Of a stretch of DNA of 64,000 nt, positions 22,600 through 35,400 are shown one piece after another. Below the pieces are notes generated by a model, which made no database searches, was not told the DNA's origin, and saw nothing but the letters and a program-made list of their open reading frames with translations. A program made the translations under genes and the position numbers. This DNA is from Eopsaltria australis. Taxonomy: Eukaryota > Chordata > Aves > Passeriformes > Petroicidae. The stretch lies in NCBI GenBank assembly GCA_034509425.1, contig JAVTVJ010001130.1:452278-516277 (forward strand), in the 5' to 3' direction. Numbering within the stretch: position 1 is the stretch's first letter; each line of letters begins with the position of its first letter.

Positions 22600-23600
22600 G
22601 GAGGAATCCCAGCCAGGACAGGGAGCAGCAGAGGGAAGGCAGGAAGGAGAAGGCAGGAAGGAGAAGCCTGGACAAGCTGCTGCTTATCTGCCCAACCGCA
22701 GGCAGCACTCGAAGAGCCCCGTGACGTGCCACCACCACTGGCACTGCCAGTGCCATCCTCCAGGAGTTCACCCCAAACACCTGCCCTGCTCCCCAGCCCA
22801 GGTGTGGATTTACATCCCTGGGAACGGCTGAGATGGGGACCAGCACCTCCCAGTCAGAGGCACGGCAGCAACATGGGTGTCCCTGCAGGGCACAGGAATG
22901 GGTGTCCCTGCAGGGCACAGGGGACAGGGATAGGGGACCCTGCAGGATCCCTGTGGATCCCATGGGACAGGAGAGCTCGCTCAGCCTGGGCAGGCACTGG
23001 GGCTCCCCCAGGGAAGGAAACGCCAGCCCACAGCAGGGGCAAAGCCAGAGCCCCACACAAATCCCCCTTTGGAGGGGACACCAGAGCAGCAATCTCACAA
23101 ACAGGACTAGTGCTTTTTTCAGGAAATCTCAGGGGGAAAGCTCAGCCCAGCTGCTCCCAAGGAGCTGCTCCCCCAGTTTCAGCAGCAGTTTCTCTCTTCC
23201 CAGCTGGAACTAAGGGCCCACGTTTACCTTGCCCGTGTCCTCTCACAGCAGCACCAGCAGCTCCCGGCTCTTCCTTTGGGACGATCCTTGTCACAGCAGC
23301 GTCTCCTCGATGGCTCCAGGGCCCTTCCCAGCCCCCAGGCGGGAGGAGAAGCTGGGGAAGTGATGGAAAGAAGCTGCCACGGCCGAGGGGAGGAGAAAGG
23401 GGATGAGAATGTGAATTTTCTGCCAAAGAAACGAGAGCCAGAAACAGCGTGAGGAGAGGGCAGGGTTGGATGGAAGGGACCGCGCTTCCCACGCTGGACA
23501 CGGAGCCTTGGCAGGGACCGACCATTGCTCAATCCCCTCCATCCTCAGCTTCCCTCACTCCCATCTAGGGGCAGCCAGGACACCCCCGAGGCATCAGCTG
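22600..23600. other. Spacer between ENOX2 3' end and ARHGAP36 5' end
   Basis: Contains a direct duplication ggtgtccctgcagggcacag at 22878 and 22899. On the minus strand a donor (GGGCAAG then GTAAACGTGG) ends a possible non-coding exon at about 23227. No convincing coding exon. The ARHGAP36 promoter may lie here. Confidence 0.35.
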
Positions 23601-23944
23601 TGCTGGCAGGTGAAAGCTGAAAGGGAATGTGCTGGCTGGTGAGGGCCAGGGCATGGTTTTCACCTCAGCTCTCCGTGCAGACCTTCTGGTGCTCCCTCGT
23701 GGCATCTCCCCAAGGACAGTGTCCGGCAGGGGCTGGCACAGGCTGGGCTCACAGGTGCTCTCCACATCCAGGGTCCCTGCAGAGCTCTGGTGTTGAGATC
23801 TCAGACCTGATGGGGTGAATCGACAGCTCAGGTTGTTCCTGCAGAGTCACAGACCTTGGAGAGCCTCTACCAACACCCAAAATTGGCAGTTGCTTGCCCA
23901 GTGACACACCCACGAGCCCTTTGGGGACCACAGCCAGGCTCCTG

Positions 23945-24115
23945 GCCCATGACCATGGAATGGTCCGGGTTGGAATGACCTTAAAGCTCATCCAGTGCCA
24001 TCCACACCTTCCATTGTCCCAGGGTGCTCCACACCTCATCCAAGCCAGCCTTGGGCACTGCCAGAGATCCAGGGGCAGCCCCAGCTTCTCTGGGCACCCT
24101 GTGCCAGCTCTGTAG
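23945..24115 (-). mobile_element. CR1 LINE 3' end fragment
   Basis: catggaatggtccgggttgg, cttgggcactgccagagatc, ttctctgggcaccctgtgcc; sits just downstream of the ENOX2 polyadenylation signal. Confidence 0.85.
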
Positions 24116-24245
24116 CTCCAGAGCATCTTTCCTTCAGGAGGGCTGAGTTATCCCCAGGCTCCCCTTTAACCTCAACAGCTCCTGATTGTCTGGGCCCCAG
24201 CTCTGGCAGGCAACGAACACAAGACAAAGAAAGCAGCAGGGCCAA

Positions 24246-26488
24246 GATCTGCCCATAAAAAATGTTTATTCCTTAAAAATACAGCATTCGTCTGCAGCAA
24301 CACAACTATTCAGAACATTTCTTTGAAGGGTTTTTATCTGCTCCCAGTGTGGCAAGCGCTCAGCGTTGGGAGCAGGGAGAGCAGGAGCCCACGTGTCTCT
24401 GTCACCCAGCCCTGGGTGTCACCTCAGCAGGACGGATTCTGAGAAACCTCAGTCCCTCTGGAAAGGCCCTGGCAGAGGGGAAGCAGCAGGACCCCGGGGT
24501 GCTCTAGCCCTGACTCACTTTCACAGCACCAGCCATTGCTCCACAGCTCCTGCCTCCTCTCCCTCCTGCTGCCCCACGGAACAACTCTGCCCTGCCCCTG
24601 CAACAGCCCCGGCCCCTCAGCCCCCCACGAGGGGCTCTGGCTGCCCCAGCCCCACCCCAGCTCCCACCCTCAGCCAGCAGAGGCTGGGACCCAGCAACTG
24701 CTGGTGCTGTGGGAGCTGCCACGCTGGGGAGCCCAGCCCCGGCCCCGCTCATCCCACGGCTTCCCTGGCTCCAGGAGCTCCAGCCACGGCTGCTCTCAGG
24801 CCTCTGGAACTCTCCTCATTTCTGAAGGTCCTTCCCTGATTCTCCCAAGGAGAACTCTCACTGAGTACACATGACCCTGCCCTCTCTCCACCTGGCTGAC
24901 CCCATGGGACAGGTGGCACAGGTGCCACACTCCCACCTGGCACAGCAGAGGGGTCTCCTGTGTGACCCCCCCAGTGCCCAGGGAGAACTGGGGCCAGGCT
25001 CTGCCAGTGGGAGCATCGAGGAGGAGGAGGAGGAGGATGGTTCATCTGGGCTGGAGGATGAAGGTGCAGGAAGAAATCCAAGGGATCAGGAAAGACCTCA
25101 AGGCCTTGGGATGAGTGGGAAAGGGAACAGGAGCACAGGGAGTGCTCTCCTCCACCCTTCCCATTGCAGGGAATGTGAGGGGACAGAGCCAGCAGGTCAA
25201 TGCCTGGCTCCAGGCCTGGTGTCACCAGTGGAATTTTGGGGTTTTGGATGAGGAATTGGTTCACAGAACAGCAGGTGTCTGCACCAGGTACACAGAACAC
25301 ACCAGAAATGCCCCTGTACTCACCTGGGCACCACCTTGGCCATGGCTCTGGGTGGAGAAGCACCTGGCAGGGTGACACCAGGGCTGGGGACGTGTGACAC
25401 ATTTGGGAAGTGCCTGAGACCACAAACACAGGAATTGGGGCTTCTCCCCCAAAAATGAGGTGGGATCAACAGCCCAAGTGAAGGGCAGCAATGCCTGGGG
25501 CGTGGGGAACAAACAGGAGGGGCTGGAAGTGTGACAGCTGAGGTGCTGGGAACACCTTGGGATGTCTCCAGAATGGGAACACTGCACGGGGTGACCGTGA
25601 GCTCTGCAGGGGACACCAGGCTGGGAACGTGGGGCTGCTGTGGGCAGGCTGGGGCGATGGGCTGAGCTCTGCCACCCTGCACAGCTGGGAGAGAGCCTGG
25701 CATGCACTGGGAGCATGAGCAACAGTGCTGGGAAGTTTCAGGAGCAGAGGAGTCTGTGCTGCTTGAGCTTGGTCTCCAAAGTAAAGCAGGTGGAGGAACT
25801 GGGTGGTAAAAATCACCAAAACCCAGGCTGGTGTGGCTCTGCTCCACCCACAGCCCCAGAGAATTAAACACCCTTCCCATGTAAGAGGCTCTGTACAGAC
25901 TGACCCAGAGCACAAGTGGCACTGCCAGAATCCCCCTCTGCCCCCACCTCAGCCTGACTGCTAACAGAGAAAACAGCACAAAAATGAACCAATTCCTTGG
26001 CTCAGAGGCTCCTGAGCCATCTAAATCTTCTGTTTAAACATACCTTGGTTTTTACTCATAGAAATATCTAAAAAATGCCTTATTTTTTCCCTTTTGGTGA
26101 CCTAAAAACCAGAAGATGCCCCTCTGATGTTGCTTCAGGACAATCCATGGCTGTTCCTGGCAGAAGGAAGGCTGAGGAGGAGGAATTTGGGCACACAAGC
26201 ACATACAACATTGGCAGAACACGGAGTCGACACGCTGTGCTTCAAAGGGTCAGGCAGGAGCTTTTTCCCCCAAATATATTGAACAGCACTTGCCCATTAA
26301 CAAATAACTGATCAATCAAAGGAGCTGCAGAACTTGAAGGTTCTTCCAGTGCTGCTCCAGACTTGGTTTCACTTTCACACTTTGTACCCCGAGGCCGTGG
26401 TGCGAGGGAAATCATCAGGAACAGAGGGAGGAGCATCCCAGGTTTTCTCAGCATCCATATCCCACTGTTTCCAGTGTTAAGTCAAAGC
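24246..26488 (-). other. ENOX2 3' UTR
   Basis: About 2.2 kb between the ENOX2 stop codon and a canonical polyadenylation signal. GC content falls towards the 3' end. A 12-bp run of GAG triplets occurs near 25020. No further splice-bounded frame was seen. Confidence 0.65.
24264..24269 (-). terminator. Polyadenylation signal AATAAA for ENOX2
   Basis: Plus-strand tttatt is AATAAA on the minus strand, in an A/T-rich stretch, first clear signal after the ENOX2 stop codon. Cleavage is expected at about 24240-24250. Confidence 0.7.
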
Positions 26489-29400
26489 TCAAGTCATTTT
26501 CAACCCATCAAAGCCACAAAACTTCCACCTCTTCTCCAGGCTGGCCCCGACCCCGCTCAGCTCCTGCCGGAACGTGTTCTGCAGCCGCGTCATGAGCACC
26601 TCCACCTCTGCCGTGCAGATCTGGGGGAACACAAGGAAAACAGGCCTGGAAGTGAAGGTGGAAGCCCTGATGGATGGTGGTAACTCAAACTCATTGCTGA
26701 AGGCCATCCAGGCTTTCCCTGGGACAGGGGGAGGTGTGGTGCTGTCAGCTGTGGGGTGAGATGGCTGCAGGATAAACACTGGAGTTGGGCTGAAGGGACT
26801 GAACTTTTCCCCTGTGGAATGCAAGATAATGGATTTAAACCTCCCAGGTAGTGAAGTTACTGAACAGGGAGCACTTTTATCCTTATTTTAGTTTAACTCT
26901 CATCCCTGACAGGGCAGGAGCTGCTCCAACAGAGCCAAGAGCTAAGACTGGGGTTTCATCATTGTGGAGAAGGAACCCGAGGTGAGGTGGGTTTGTCAGC
27001 CCAAGCCACAGTCAGGGCTACAGACAACTTCTGAAGGGCTTTTCCAGGGCTCCAAACCACCTCAGACCTTCATTTGTGTGCTCTCTGCTGACCTTCTTGG
27101 TGAGAACGATGGACAGGGAACAGGGGAAAGACACTCCCCTTCCTTTCTCATTGGCAGCTTCAAGAAACTGGGTTGTACTTGCAAGTGCTCCCCACCCTCC
27201 TGCCTCACCTCAGGCCCAAAGATCTGCTCAGGGTTAAAAACAACACCCCAAACTAATCTGAGCTCCTGCAGGAGTCAAGGAGGAGACAGAAGAGCTCAGA
27301 AGAACACAAAGGACAATGTGAACAGCCCTGCCTGTGAGTGAACATGAGGAGCCACAGCACAGGTTGAAGGGTGGGCTCTGCACAGGGGTTCTCCCAAGCA
27401 GAAGCTTCCAGGAACCCTCCTCTGCACTGTGGATGCCAAAGAGGAAGCTCCTGAAGGCAGCTGAGTGCTACAGTGGCAGTTTTATAGGAGCTCCAAACCA
27501 AAATAAAGGCAGCTGTTGGCCCCACAGACAAATTCCAAGCTCGAATGAGGAGATAAATTATTAACTCTGTCTTTATAAGGCTGGAGTGAGCCAGGCCAGG
27601 GAGCCATGCTTTCTTAGGAAAGGGCAAATTAAACACTCTGTTATAAACACAAGCAGCTGGAGAAGTTCCAGTCCCAAGACAGGGTTCCCATGCCTGTGGG
27701 GCCTCCTGTCCCTGGGGCTCTTTCAGGAAGACAGCTGGAGATCAGGATAGAGGAGAATGGGATGGAGCTCCCTCGTACACCCAGGAGCCTTTGCACAGTC
27801 ACTGCCATTTACTCCAAAAAGGGGCACAAAGCAGCAGGACACAGCAGGGCTGCAGGACACCTCCCAAAAACCACCCCACTGTCAGAATCAGAGACACAAC
27901 AGCCTCAGGGAAGGGTGACAGGAGCAAAAAGTCCCAAAAACTTTGCTCACAAACAGCACATGACTGCTCAGTTTAGAGAGCACACACAAACAGGGCAGGG
28001 GCTGTGAGATGTCCAGTGCACGAGGCTCTTGTTTGCTCTTCTCCTTGGAGGTCATAAGGATGAGAATAAAGGGAAACTGCCAAGGGCAATAGACAAAAAT
28101 ACATATGAGATGGAGGTTTTTCCCTGGCCTGGGCAGTGGTGGAATCCCCATCCCTGGAGGATTTAAAAGGTGTGTGGCTGTGGAACTTGGGGATGTGGTT
28201 AGGGGTGAACCTGGCCTAGTGGAAGGTGTCCCTGCCCATGGCAGTGGAACTGGATGGGCTCTGAGGTCCCTCCCAACACAAACCACCCTGTGACAGGAAA
28301 GTTCACCCCATCCCTCAACCTCTTCCAGCAGATTTCTGCAGGGAGCAGAGCCCAGGCCCCACTGTCCAGCCCAAGCTGTCCCTGGCCCACACCCACCTTG
28401 CTGTCCAGGCGCTGCAGGTAGGAGCAGATGTACTCAATGCTGGCTCCAAAGGGATGCACGTGCAGGAACGTTGAAATTATCCCTGGGGAAAGGACCACCA
28501 CAACAGCCATGGTCACGAGACAAAAGCCAGCTGGGAACACCAGCCCAGTGCCACTGCAGGCAGCCAGGTGGCACACTCTGACCCCAGCAAAGCTCCGGGT
28601 TTTCCTCAGTTCCAGGCCTCCCACCTCCCCTGGGATAACCAAAGGACCTAGGGGTGGGCAGGAGGGGGGCAAGGTCACCTTGAAGCAGCTCAGGTCTCCA
28701 GCATCACCACTGAGCCAGCAGAACTCACCAACTAAGAGAACTTCTCGTTCAGATTTCACAGGGCTGTTGCTCAAAGTCTTCTCCACTGGACATTCCTTCT
28801 CCTGGCTGCAGGCACAAACCCTGGACATGCTGCTCTCCTGCAAAACAAACCCCCAAGGCACGTTCCAGACAGCCTGGCACACCAGGCACCAGCTGGGGCA
28901 GGGGTGTCCTCCTGCTTTTCTGAGTCACTGCATCCATCACTGCTGTATCTGCTGTTTCCTAAAAGCTGTGTCCATGCTGCTGGGTGTGATCCACCAAGTG
29001 AGAGGAAAAGGCCACCAAGTGAGAGGAAAAGGCCACCAAGCTCAGCAGATGCCACCATGCACCCTGCACCAGCCCTGCTCCCTGACACGACATCTGCTCC
29101 AGAGGGGCCTTGCTTTAAACAACAAAATCCAAAGCAGACCGTGGCCTTGCCATGACTGATTCAGCTGCAGAGGTTTATTTTTCAAATGCCCAAACTGAGG
29201 CAAATGGGATTAATCAAGTGCCATGGGGCTGCACAGGGCTTAGGATCAGACTGTCCCTGACCTGAGTTTGTGGTACTGAACTAAAACAGAATTTGGGATA
29301 ATTTATTATCCCTGACATAAACACATCAATGCAAGGATGGTGGGTGCACTAAAAGCAGGACTTGCTTGTATTCCCTGCTTTTCTGCGGAATTCCAGTGGC

Positions 29401-32400
29401 CTGAGAGCTGTGGACAGCTATAATTGGGAACAGCTCCCAGTGACCAGTGAGATGGGCTGGAGGGAGGCCAGGGACAAAGATAGAACTGAATGGTCCCTTG
29501 GGTTTGCTCAAATTCTTACACCAGTGCAGTTCTCAGCTCACAGGGCTGAGCTCCCACATTTGCTTCCAGAGCAGGAGAGCAGCTCTGCCCTGTGGAAGCT
29601 GATCCAGGGACTGCAGCCCAGCAGCCACACTGCAAAGCCACAGCCTGCCTTCTCCTGGAGACCACAGAGTCATGGGAAGGGACCTTTAAACCCACCCTGT
29701 TCCACCCCCTGCCATGGGCAGGGACACCTCCCACTACCCCAGAGCCGCAGCTCTTGGACTTACATTCCCTTGGCAGTCAGCTGCATCTCCCTCCTTGTCC
29801 TCTTCATCTGCCATGCTCTGCTATATATGGGCAGAGAAAGGAAAGATTACTGATGATAATCTGTTATTTTTGTTTTGAAGCTCCTGCTCTGATGATTACT
29901 GGAATACACAAAGCCCTTCTTAGTTAGTAAAAAGAAAGGCATTTATTATCTTCCCTAGCTCCTGGCACAAAAAGTGGGACTAAAGATGGAAAATGAGATA
30001 AACCCAGTATCTGGCTCTGTGGGCCAAAGGGAAGATGCTGCCTCATGCTTCTGGTGCAATTGTGTCTGTGCTACAGAGGAAAGGACCAGGCAAGTGCAGA
30101 GTCTCACCCTGATCTACAACCAGATCAGAGTGGATCACACCTGAGAAGCAGCACTACAGATTTCTGCCTGGAATTCTGTATGGATTTCTGTTTGGAATAA
30201 ACCCAGCAAGCATAAAAAATATTCAATCACTCACAAAAACTTCCTGTTCCAAAGCAATTTATGGAGGGCAGACCAAAACATGCTCCTAAACCACAACTGT
30301 GAATACCAGTGTCTGATAATTGAGACCTTTTTCCTTATCTTTTAAAAGCTGAGGTTGCAGAGAACCCCCTTCCAGCTGTGATACCATTGTACATTGTTCA
30401 GTGACAGCTCTATTTTATTCACAGCTGCTGAGATTGTCTCACAGGTCCATGAAGCAACAGCAGGTCCATTCCTGACAGACACCCTGGGATCTGACAGGTC
30501 ATGTAATGCTCCCTCACTTTCCAAGGACAACTGCTCCAAACCAGGGCTGGGCATTCTCACCAAGAGTGCAGAAGGACACGTGTCCTTCACCACAAAACCC
30601 AAGGGCTGCACAAGGAAGGCCTGGATGGCACACACCTGCTCCTTCAGGTTTTCCAGCAATGTTTCTATTTTCAGTTTGTCTTCTTTCACTTTTTCCAACT
30701 CAGCTTCTCTCTTTTTGTACTCCTCTTGGACTTTCAAAAGATGCTGGAAGAGAAAAGATGAACTCTTAACCTGCCTTCCACCTTCTTAATCTGCCTTCCA
30801 CCAACTACTGTTCAAAGACTATAAAATTTAGAAGGGCTTTTCCATGAAGACCAGACAGGTCAGAGTAAGTATAAAACAAGAAGGATCTACAGTGTACTTA
30901 GAAATGCCTTTGCCCATTAGCACAGAGAAAAGCACAGTGGTGTAAACGTGGGGCAGTAATTCCATCCCCAGTGGATGGGATTTCCCACTTCCTTACTCAG
31001 CTGCTCATGGACAGATCTGGTACTTTGGAAGTGCCAGTAAAGAGCACACAAGGAATCCATTAACTATGGATTGCTCCCATGGTATTCACCAGCTCATACA
31101 CAATCCCTGGTTTCAACATTTGCTTTGGGGTGTTTTTTAACAACGCTGTACACAACAAAGCTGCTCCCCCTTTGCCACTTTGGATCCTGCTCAAATCCAG
31201 AGTGTTTTCCCATGCGTTTCTGCTGCCCATCCCAGCCCTGCAGCACGGCCCCAGCCATGGAAAATTCCGGGCCCACCTTCTGCATGCCCTGCAGAGCCTG
31301 CTGGAGGAGCTTCATCTGCTGCTCCTTGGTGGTGTCCTCGTCCCTGGAGGCCTTGCCCTGCTCCTGCTTGAGCAGCTCCACCTCGTTGCGGTAGGCGTCC
31401 AGCTGCCAGCGCAGGCTGTCGTTCTCCTCCTTGAGCGCCTCCACCTGCGACACCAGCGCTGGGCACAGCACAGCACAGCCCTCAGACTGTGACAGCAGAA
31501 CCCCCTGCCTGCCCTCCCCAGCCTGCTCAGGGCTCAGCAGCTCCTGCTTACAAATCCTGAGCTCCCAAAGGAATGGCTCCCACTGTTTGGGATGTTACAG
31601 GAATGGAGCCTCTCTGCTCTGGAGCCGGGCTGGGAGAGCTGGGGGTGCTCACCTGAAGAGAAAAAGGCTCTGGGGAGAGCCTCTTCCAGTGCCTAAAGGG
31701 GCTCCACAAGAGCTGGAGGGGGACTTTGGACAAAGGATGGAGTGACAGGACAGGGGGAATGGCTTCTCACTGCCAGAGGGCAGGGATAGATGGGATATTG
31801 AGAAGGAATTGTGCCCTGGGAGGGTGATGAGGCCCTGGCACAGGGTGCCCAGAGAAGCTGTGGCTGCCCCTGGATCCCTGGGAGTGTCCAAGATCAGGCT
31901 GGACAGGGCTTGGAGCAGCCTGGAATAGTGGAAGTTGTCCCTCCTCATGACACAGACTGGACCTGAATCAGCTTTAAGGTCTCTTCCAACCCAACCCATT
32001 CCATGATTCCGTGATCTCTTTAGAAAACAAACTCCTCTGGACAAAGAGCCCCTCTCAGTGTGAATGCAATATTTAGGCTGGAAGAGGTTAAAACAGGAGA
32101 GACAGAACAGCCCAGGGCAGACCCCAGGAGTGCACTGGAATGGGACAGCTCCACAGAGCAGTGCAGGGTGAACCTCTGCACCTGGACATCACCTGCACAG
32201 GGCAGGGAGCTTCCAGCTCCTCCACACCCAGCTCCATGAATCCCAGCCCTCTCACAGAAACAGCAGCTCACACACTGCTTTAGGTTCCCCTGACTGTGGC
32301 AGGGAGCAGGGACAGACACTGGCTGCAGGCCCAGGCACCAAGAGGAAACAGCCCCAGGTAACTGCAGAGATTCTGCTCTGTGACCTCTCTGGGGCACAAA

Positions 32401-35400
32401 CACTGAGAATGGGGCTCCTGAAGAGAAGCACGTTGTGAGCTGTGAAAAGGGGTTTTACCTGACTCTTCTGTTTCTTTCATCTCTGATGGATCCTCTATTT
32501 CTTCATCAGACATTTCCATCTCCTCCTCTCTCCGAATGCCCATCAGCTCATCGTTGTGGATGTTACGGATCTCCTGGGGTTCACAAAGCAGAGGGGGTTT
32601 CAATACAGATTTTGAGGAACAGGTTTGGCTGGATGAAAAGTTGCTGAAATCTAGGTCTGCAAAACACAGCTCCAGGATATGATTTAAAAACTGGCACAGG
32701 TGATTAGATCAAGGGCAACATCCAGCACAAGTCACTCTCTCTGCTCCTGGGATTACTGACTCTTCCATCTCCCTTCTGCTCTTGTGATGAGGCACATCAG
32801 CCTTGCTGTGCTGACCATGAGGAACTGCAGTCAGCCCTAATTCTCTGGAGCCACAAGTCCCAACCTGAGCTGGGACAGAGCAAACCAAGCTACAGCTGCA
32901 CCCCTGCATGTACAGGGACCTCCACAAGGTGACCCCAAAAGGCTGAGAGACCCTTTGATATCTACAACAAGGTAAGGGAAATTTTAAATTAAAAATGTAT
33001 CATATCCTAGCAGTACTTTTATAATATATATATATATATATCTCTACCAAAATCTGTACCAAGAAGCTGCATCCTGTGGCTTCCACCTTCCTTCAAGAGC
33101 AGTCCCTAAGCTGGGGGAAAACAGCAGACTGAGCCTGGCAGCTAAAGTGCTCCTGAAAGAGGCCTCACCAGTGGTCTCAGAGCCTCTTCCCACTGGGAGA
33201 ACTTACCTTGGAACAAAAGACAGCTCCAGCTGGAGAGAGAGCTCCCACCCCAGTGACCAGAAGGGAGGGAAGGATGGGAGCACTGGGCTCAGAGTGAATC
33301 TGAATCAGACTGCACTTGGCTTCTCAGGTGCAAAAGGAACCTTGGCTTCTCTTTTAGCTGCTACAAAGGTTTGACTCAGGGGGATCTGGCAAGCCCCACA
33401 GGTGCAGTCTCATGGGGAGATCACAGCTGGAAGCTTCCCACGACAACGTGGGCACTTAAGAGTGTTCCAGCATGGCAGAGGATCAATCACCTGCTTGGTG
33501 CCACCAGGGCCATGGCTGGGCATGATCCAGAGTCTCCCCAGGATGCAGCTGTACAGGAAGGTGGCCTGGAAACCCCAAACCATGGGGATCACAGGCCTGG
33601 AACCCCAAACCATGGGGATCACAGGCCTGGACACCCCAAACCATGGGGATCACAGGCCTGGACACCCCAAAACCATGGGGATCACAGGCCTGGACACCCC
33701 AAACCATGGGGATCACAGGCCTGGACACCCCAAACCATGGGGATCACAGGCCTGGATACCCCAAAACCATGGGGATCACAGGCCTGGACACCCCAAAACC
33801 ATGGGGATCACAGGCCTGGACAACCCAAACCATGGGGATCACAGACCTGGATACCCCAAAACCATGGGGATCACAGGCCTGGACACCCCAAACCATGGGG
33901 ATCACAGGCCTGGACACCCCAAACCATGGGGATCACAGGCCTGGACACCCCAAACCATGGGGATCACAGGCCTGGATACCCCAAACCATGGGGATCACAG
34001 GCCTGGATACCGCAAAACCATGGGGATCACAGGCCTGGATACCCCAAACCATGGGGATCACAGGCCTGGATACCCCAAAACCATGGGGATCACAGGCCTG
34101 GACACCCCAAAACCATGGGGATCACAGGCCTGGACACCTCCAGCCCACAGGGATCCCAGGCCTGTGGTGATCATGGATCACCAGCCTCTCAAGCTTTGCC
34201 CAAATTCACTCTGGACATTAAATCATCTTAAAGGTGAAAGGCAGCTCCTGGGTTTGCTTTCCAGGTTTGTAGTAAGGAATTCAATACCCCAGACAAACAC
34301 AGAACCACAGGAAGATTTACACTAGAGGTAAGGAATGACAGCCAAAGGGACCAGGACAGGGTGGAGGAGTGGGATCAAACCCCGTGAGATCAACAAGGCC
34401 AAGTGCAAGGTCCTGCAGCCCCAAGGTGAGAGCTGGCAGCATGGATCTCATCAGAGCCCCCAGGACAAACACCTCCACACCCATCCCTTTCTAATGGGCA
34501 TCCTTTCTGTACCTGAGCTGCCTTATTTCTGCCATTCTGCCTGACTCCCTTATCTGATTTTATCAAATCTTACTGCACTCAGAGCTGTTCTTCCTCCTGC
34601 AGGAAGAGCAGTGGGAGTGACAAACGTTCTTCCATCAGTTCCTTCCTGGTCACCATCTTTAAACCACACATTTCATCATGTCGCTTCATGGGGTAAATAC
34701 ACAAACATGACAACATCCTCCATCAAGCTTTCCAGGCTGTTCATCTGCAATTTTTCCACCTCTCAAGGTGGAAATATCCCACAAAAACGTGATAAAAGAT
34801 TCTGATGACATTTAGAGTTTGTTGTTCTTTTTTTTTTTTAACATCTCTCTAGAAATTCTTCTTGCTTTAATATTAAAACCAGCAGAAAGATCAGTATTCA
34901 TTATCATTATTATGACTATTACAGTGCACAGCTTCCATCAGCAGACAGATCTCGATGCATTGCTACTGGTGACACAAATACCAAGAGAAAATCCATTACC
35001 TGCACCACAAGAGCCTCCTGAGTGATTCCCACCTCACGCTGTGAAGGAAGGTGTTGTTATCCACGCGAGCATCGTGCAAACTGAACATCAACATCCTGAC
35101 AAGCAAGAGACCGTGCTGGAGGATCTAACACAAGAAAAGATTACCAACCTCTGCTTGTTTGCACCACACGCTGATGTTCTTACGCTGAGCTTTCGTGAAA
35201 TGGTCCCAAGCCTTTTGTTTGGAGGCAGAATGGTACACGGCCACTATCTGCTCGACTGGAGTGGCAAATCAGCAGCAAATCGGGCCCGAATAGCATCCAG
35301 AGAGGGCGAACAAGAGGAGTAAAGGAGTAAAAAAGTGCAATCAGGCAGGTGGTTTGGCTCCCCTTTTCTCATAACACTGCACTGCGCTGACGCTACGCTC

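Noticed and set aside
33570..34148. CRISPR-like regular repeats
   Set aside because: Units are directly adjacent with no spacers, in a vertebrate intron; it is a minisatellite.
33371..34325. 286- and 307-aa repetitive plus-strand frames
   Set aside because: Artefacts of the 31/32-bp minisatellite; different frames give the same repeated peptide.
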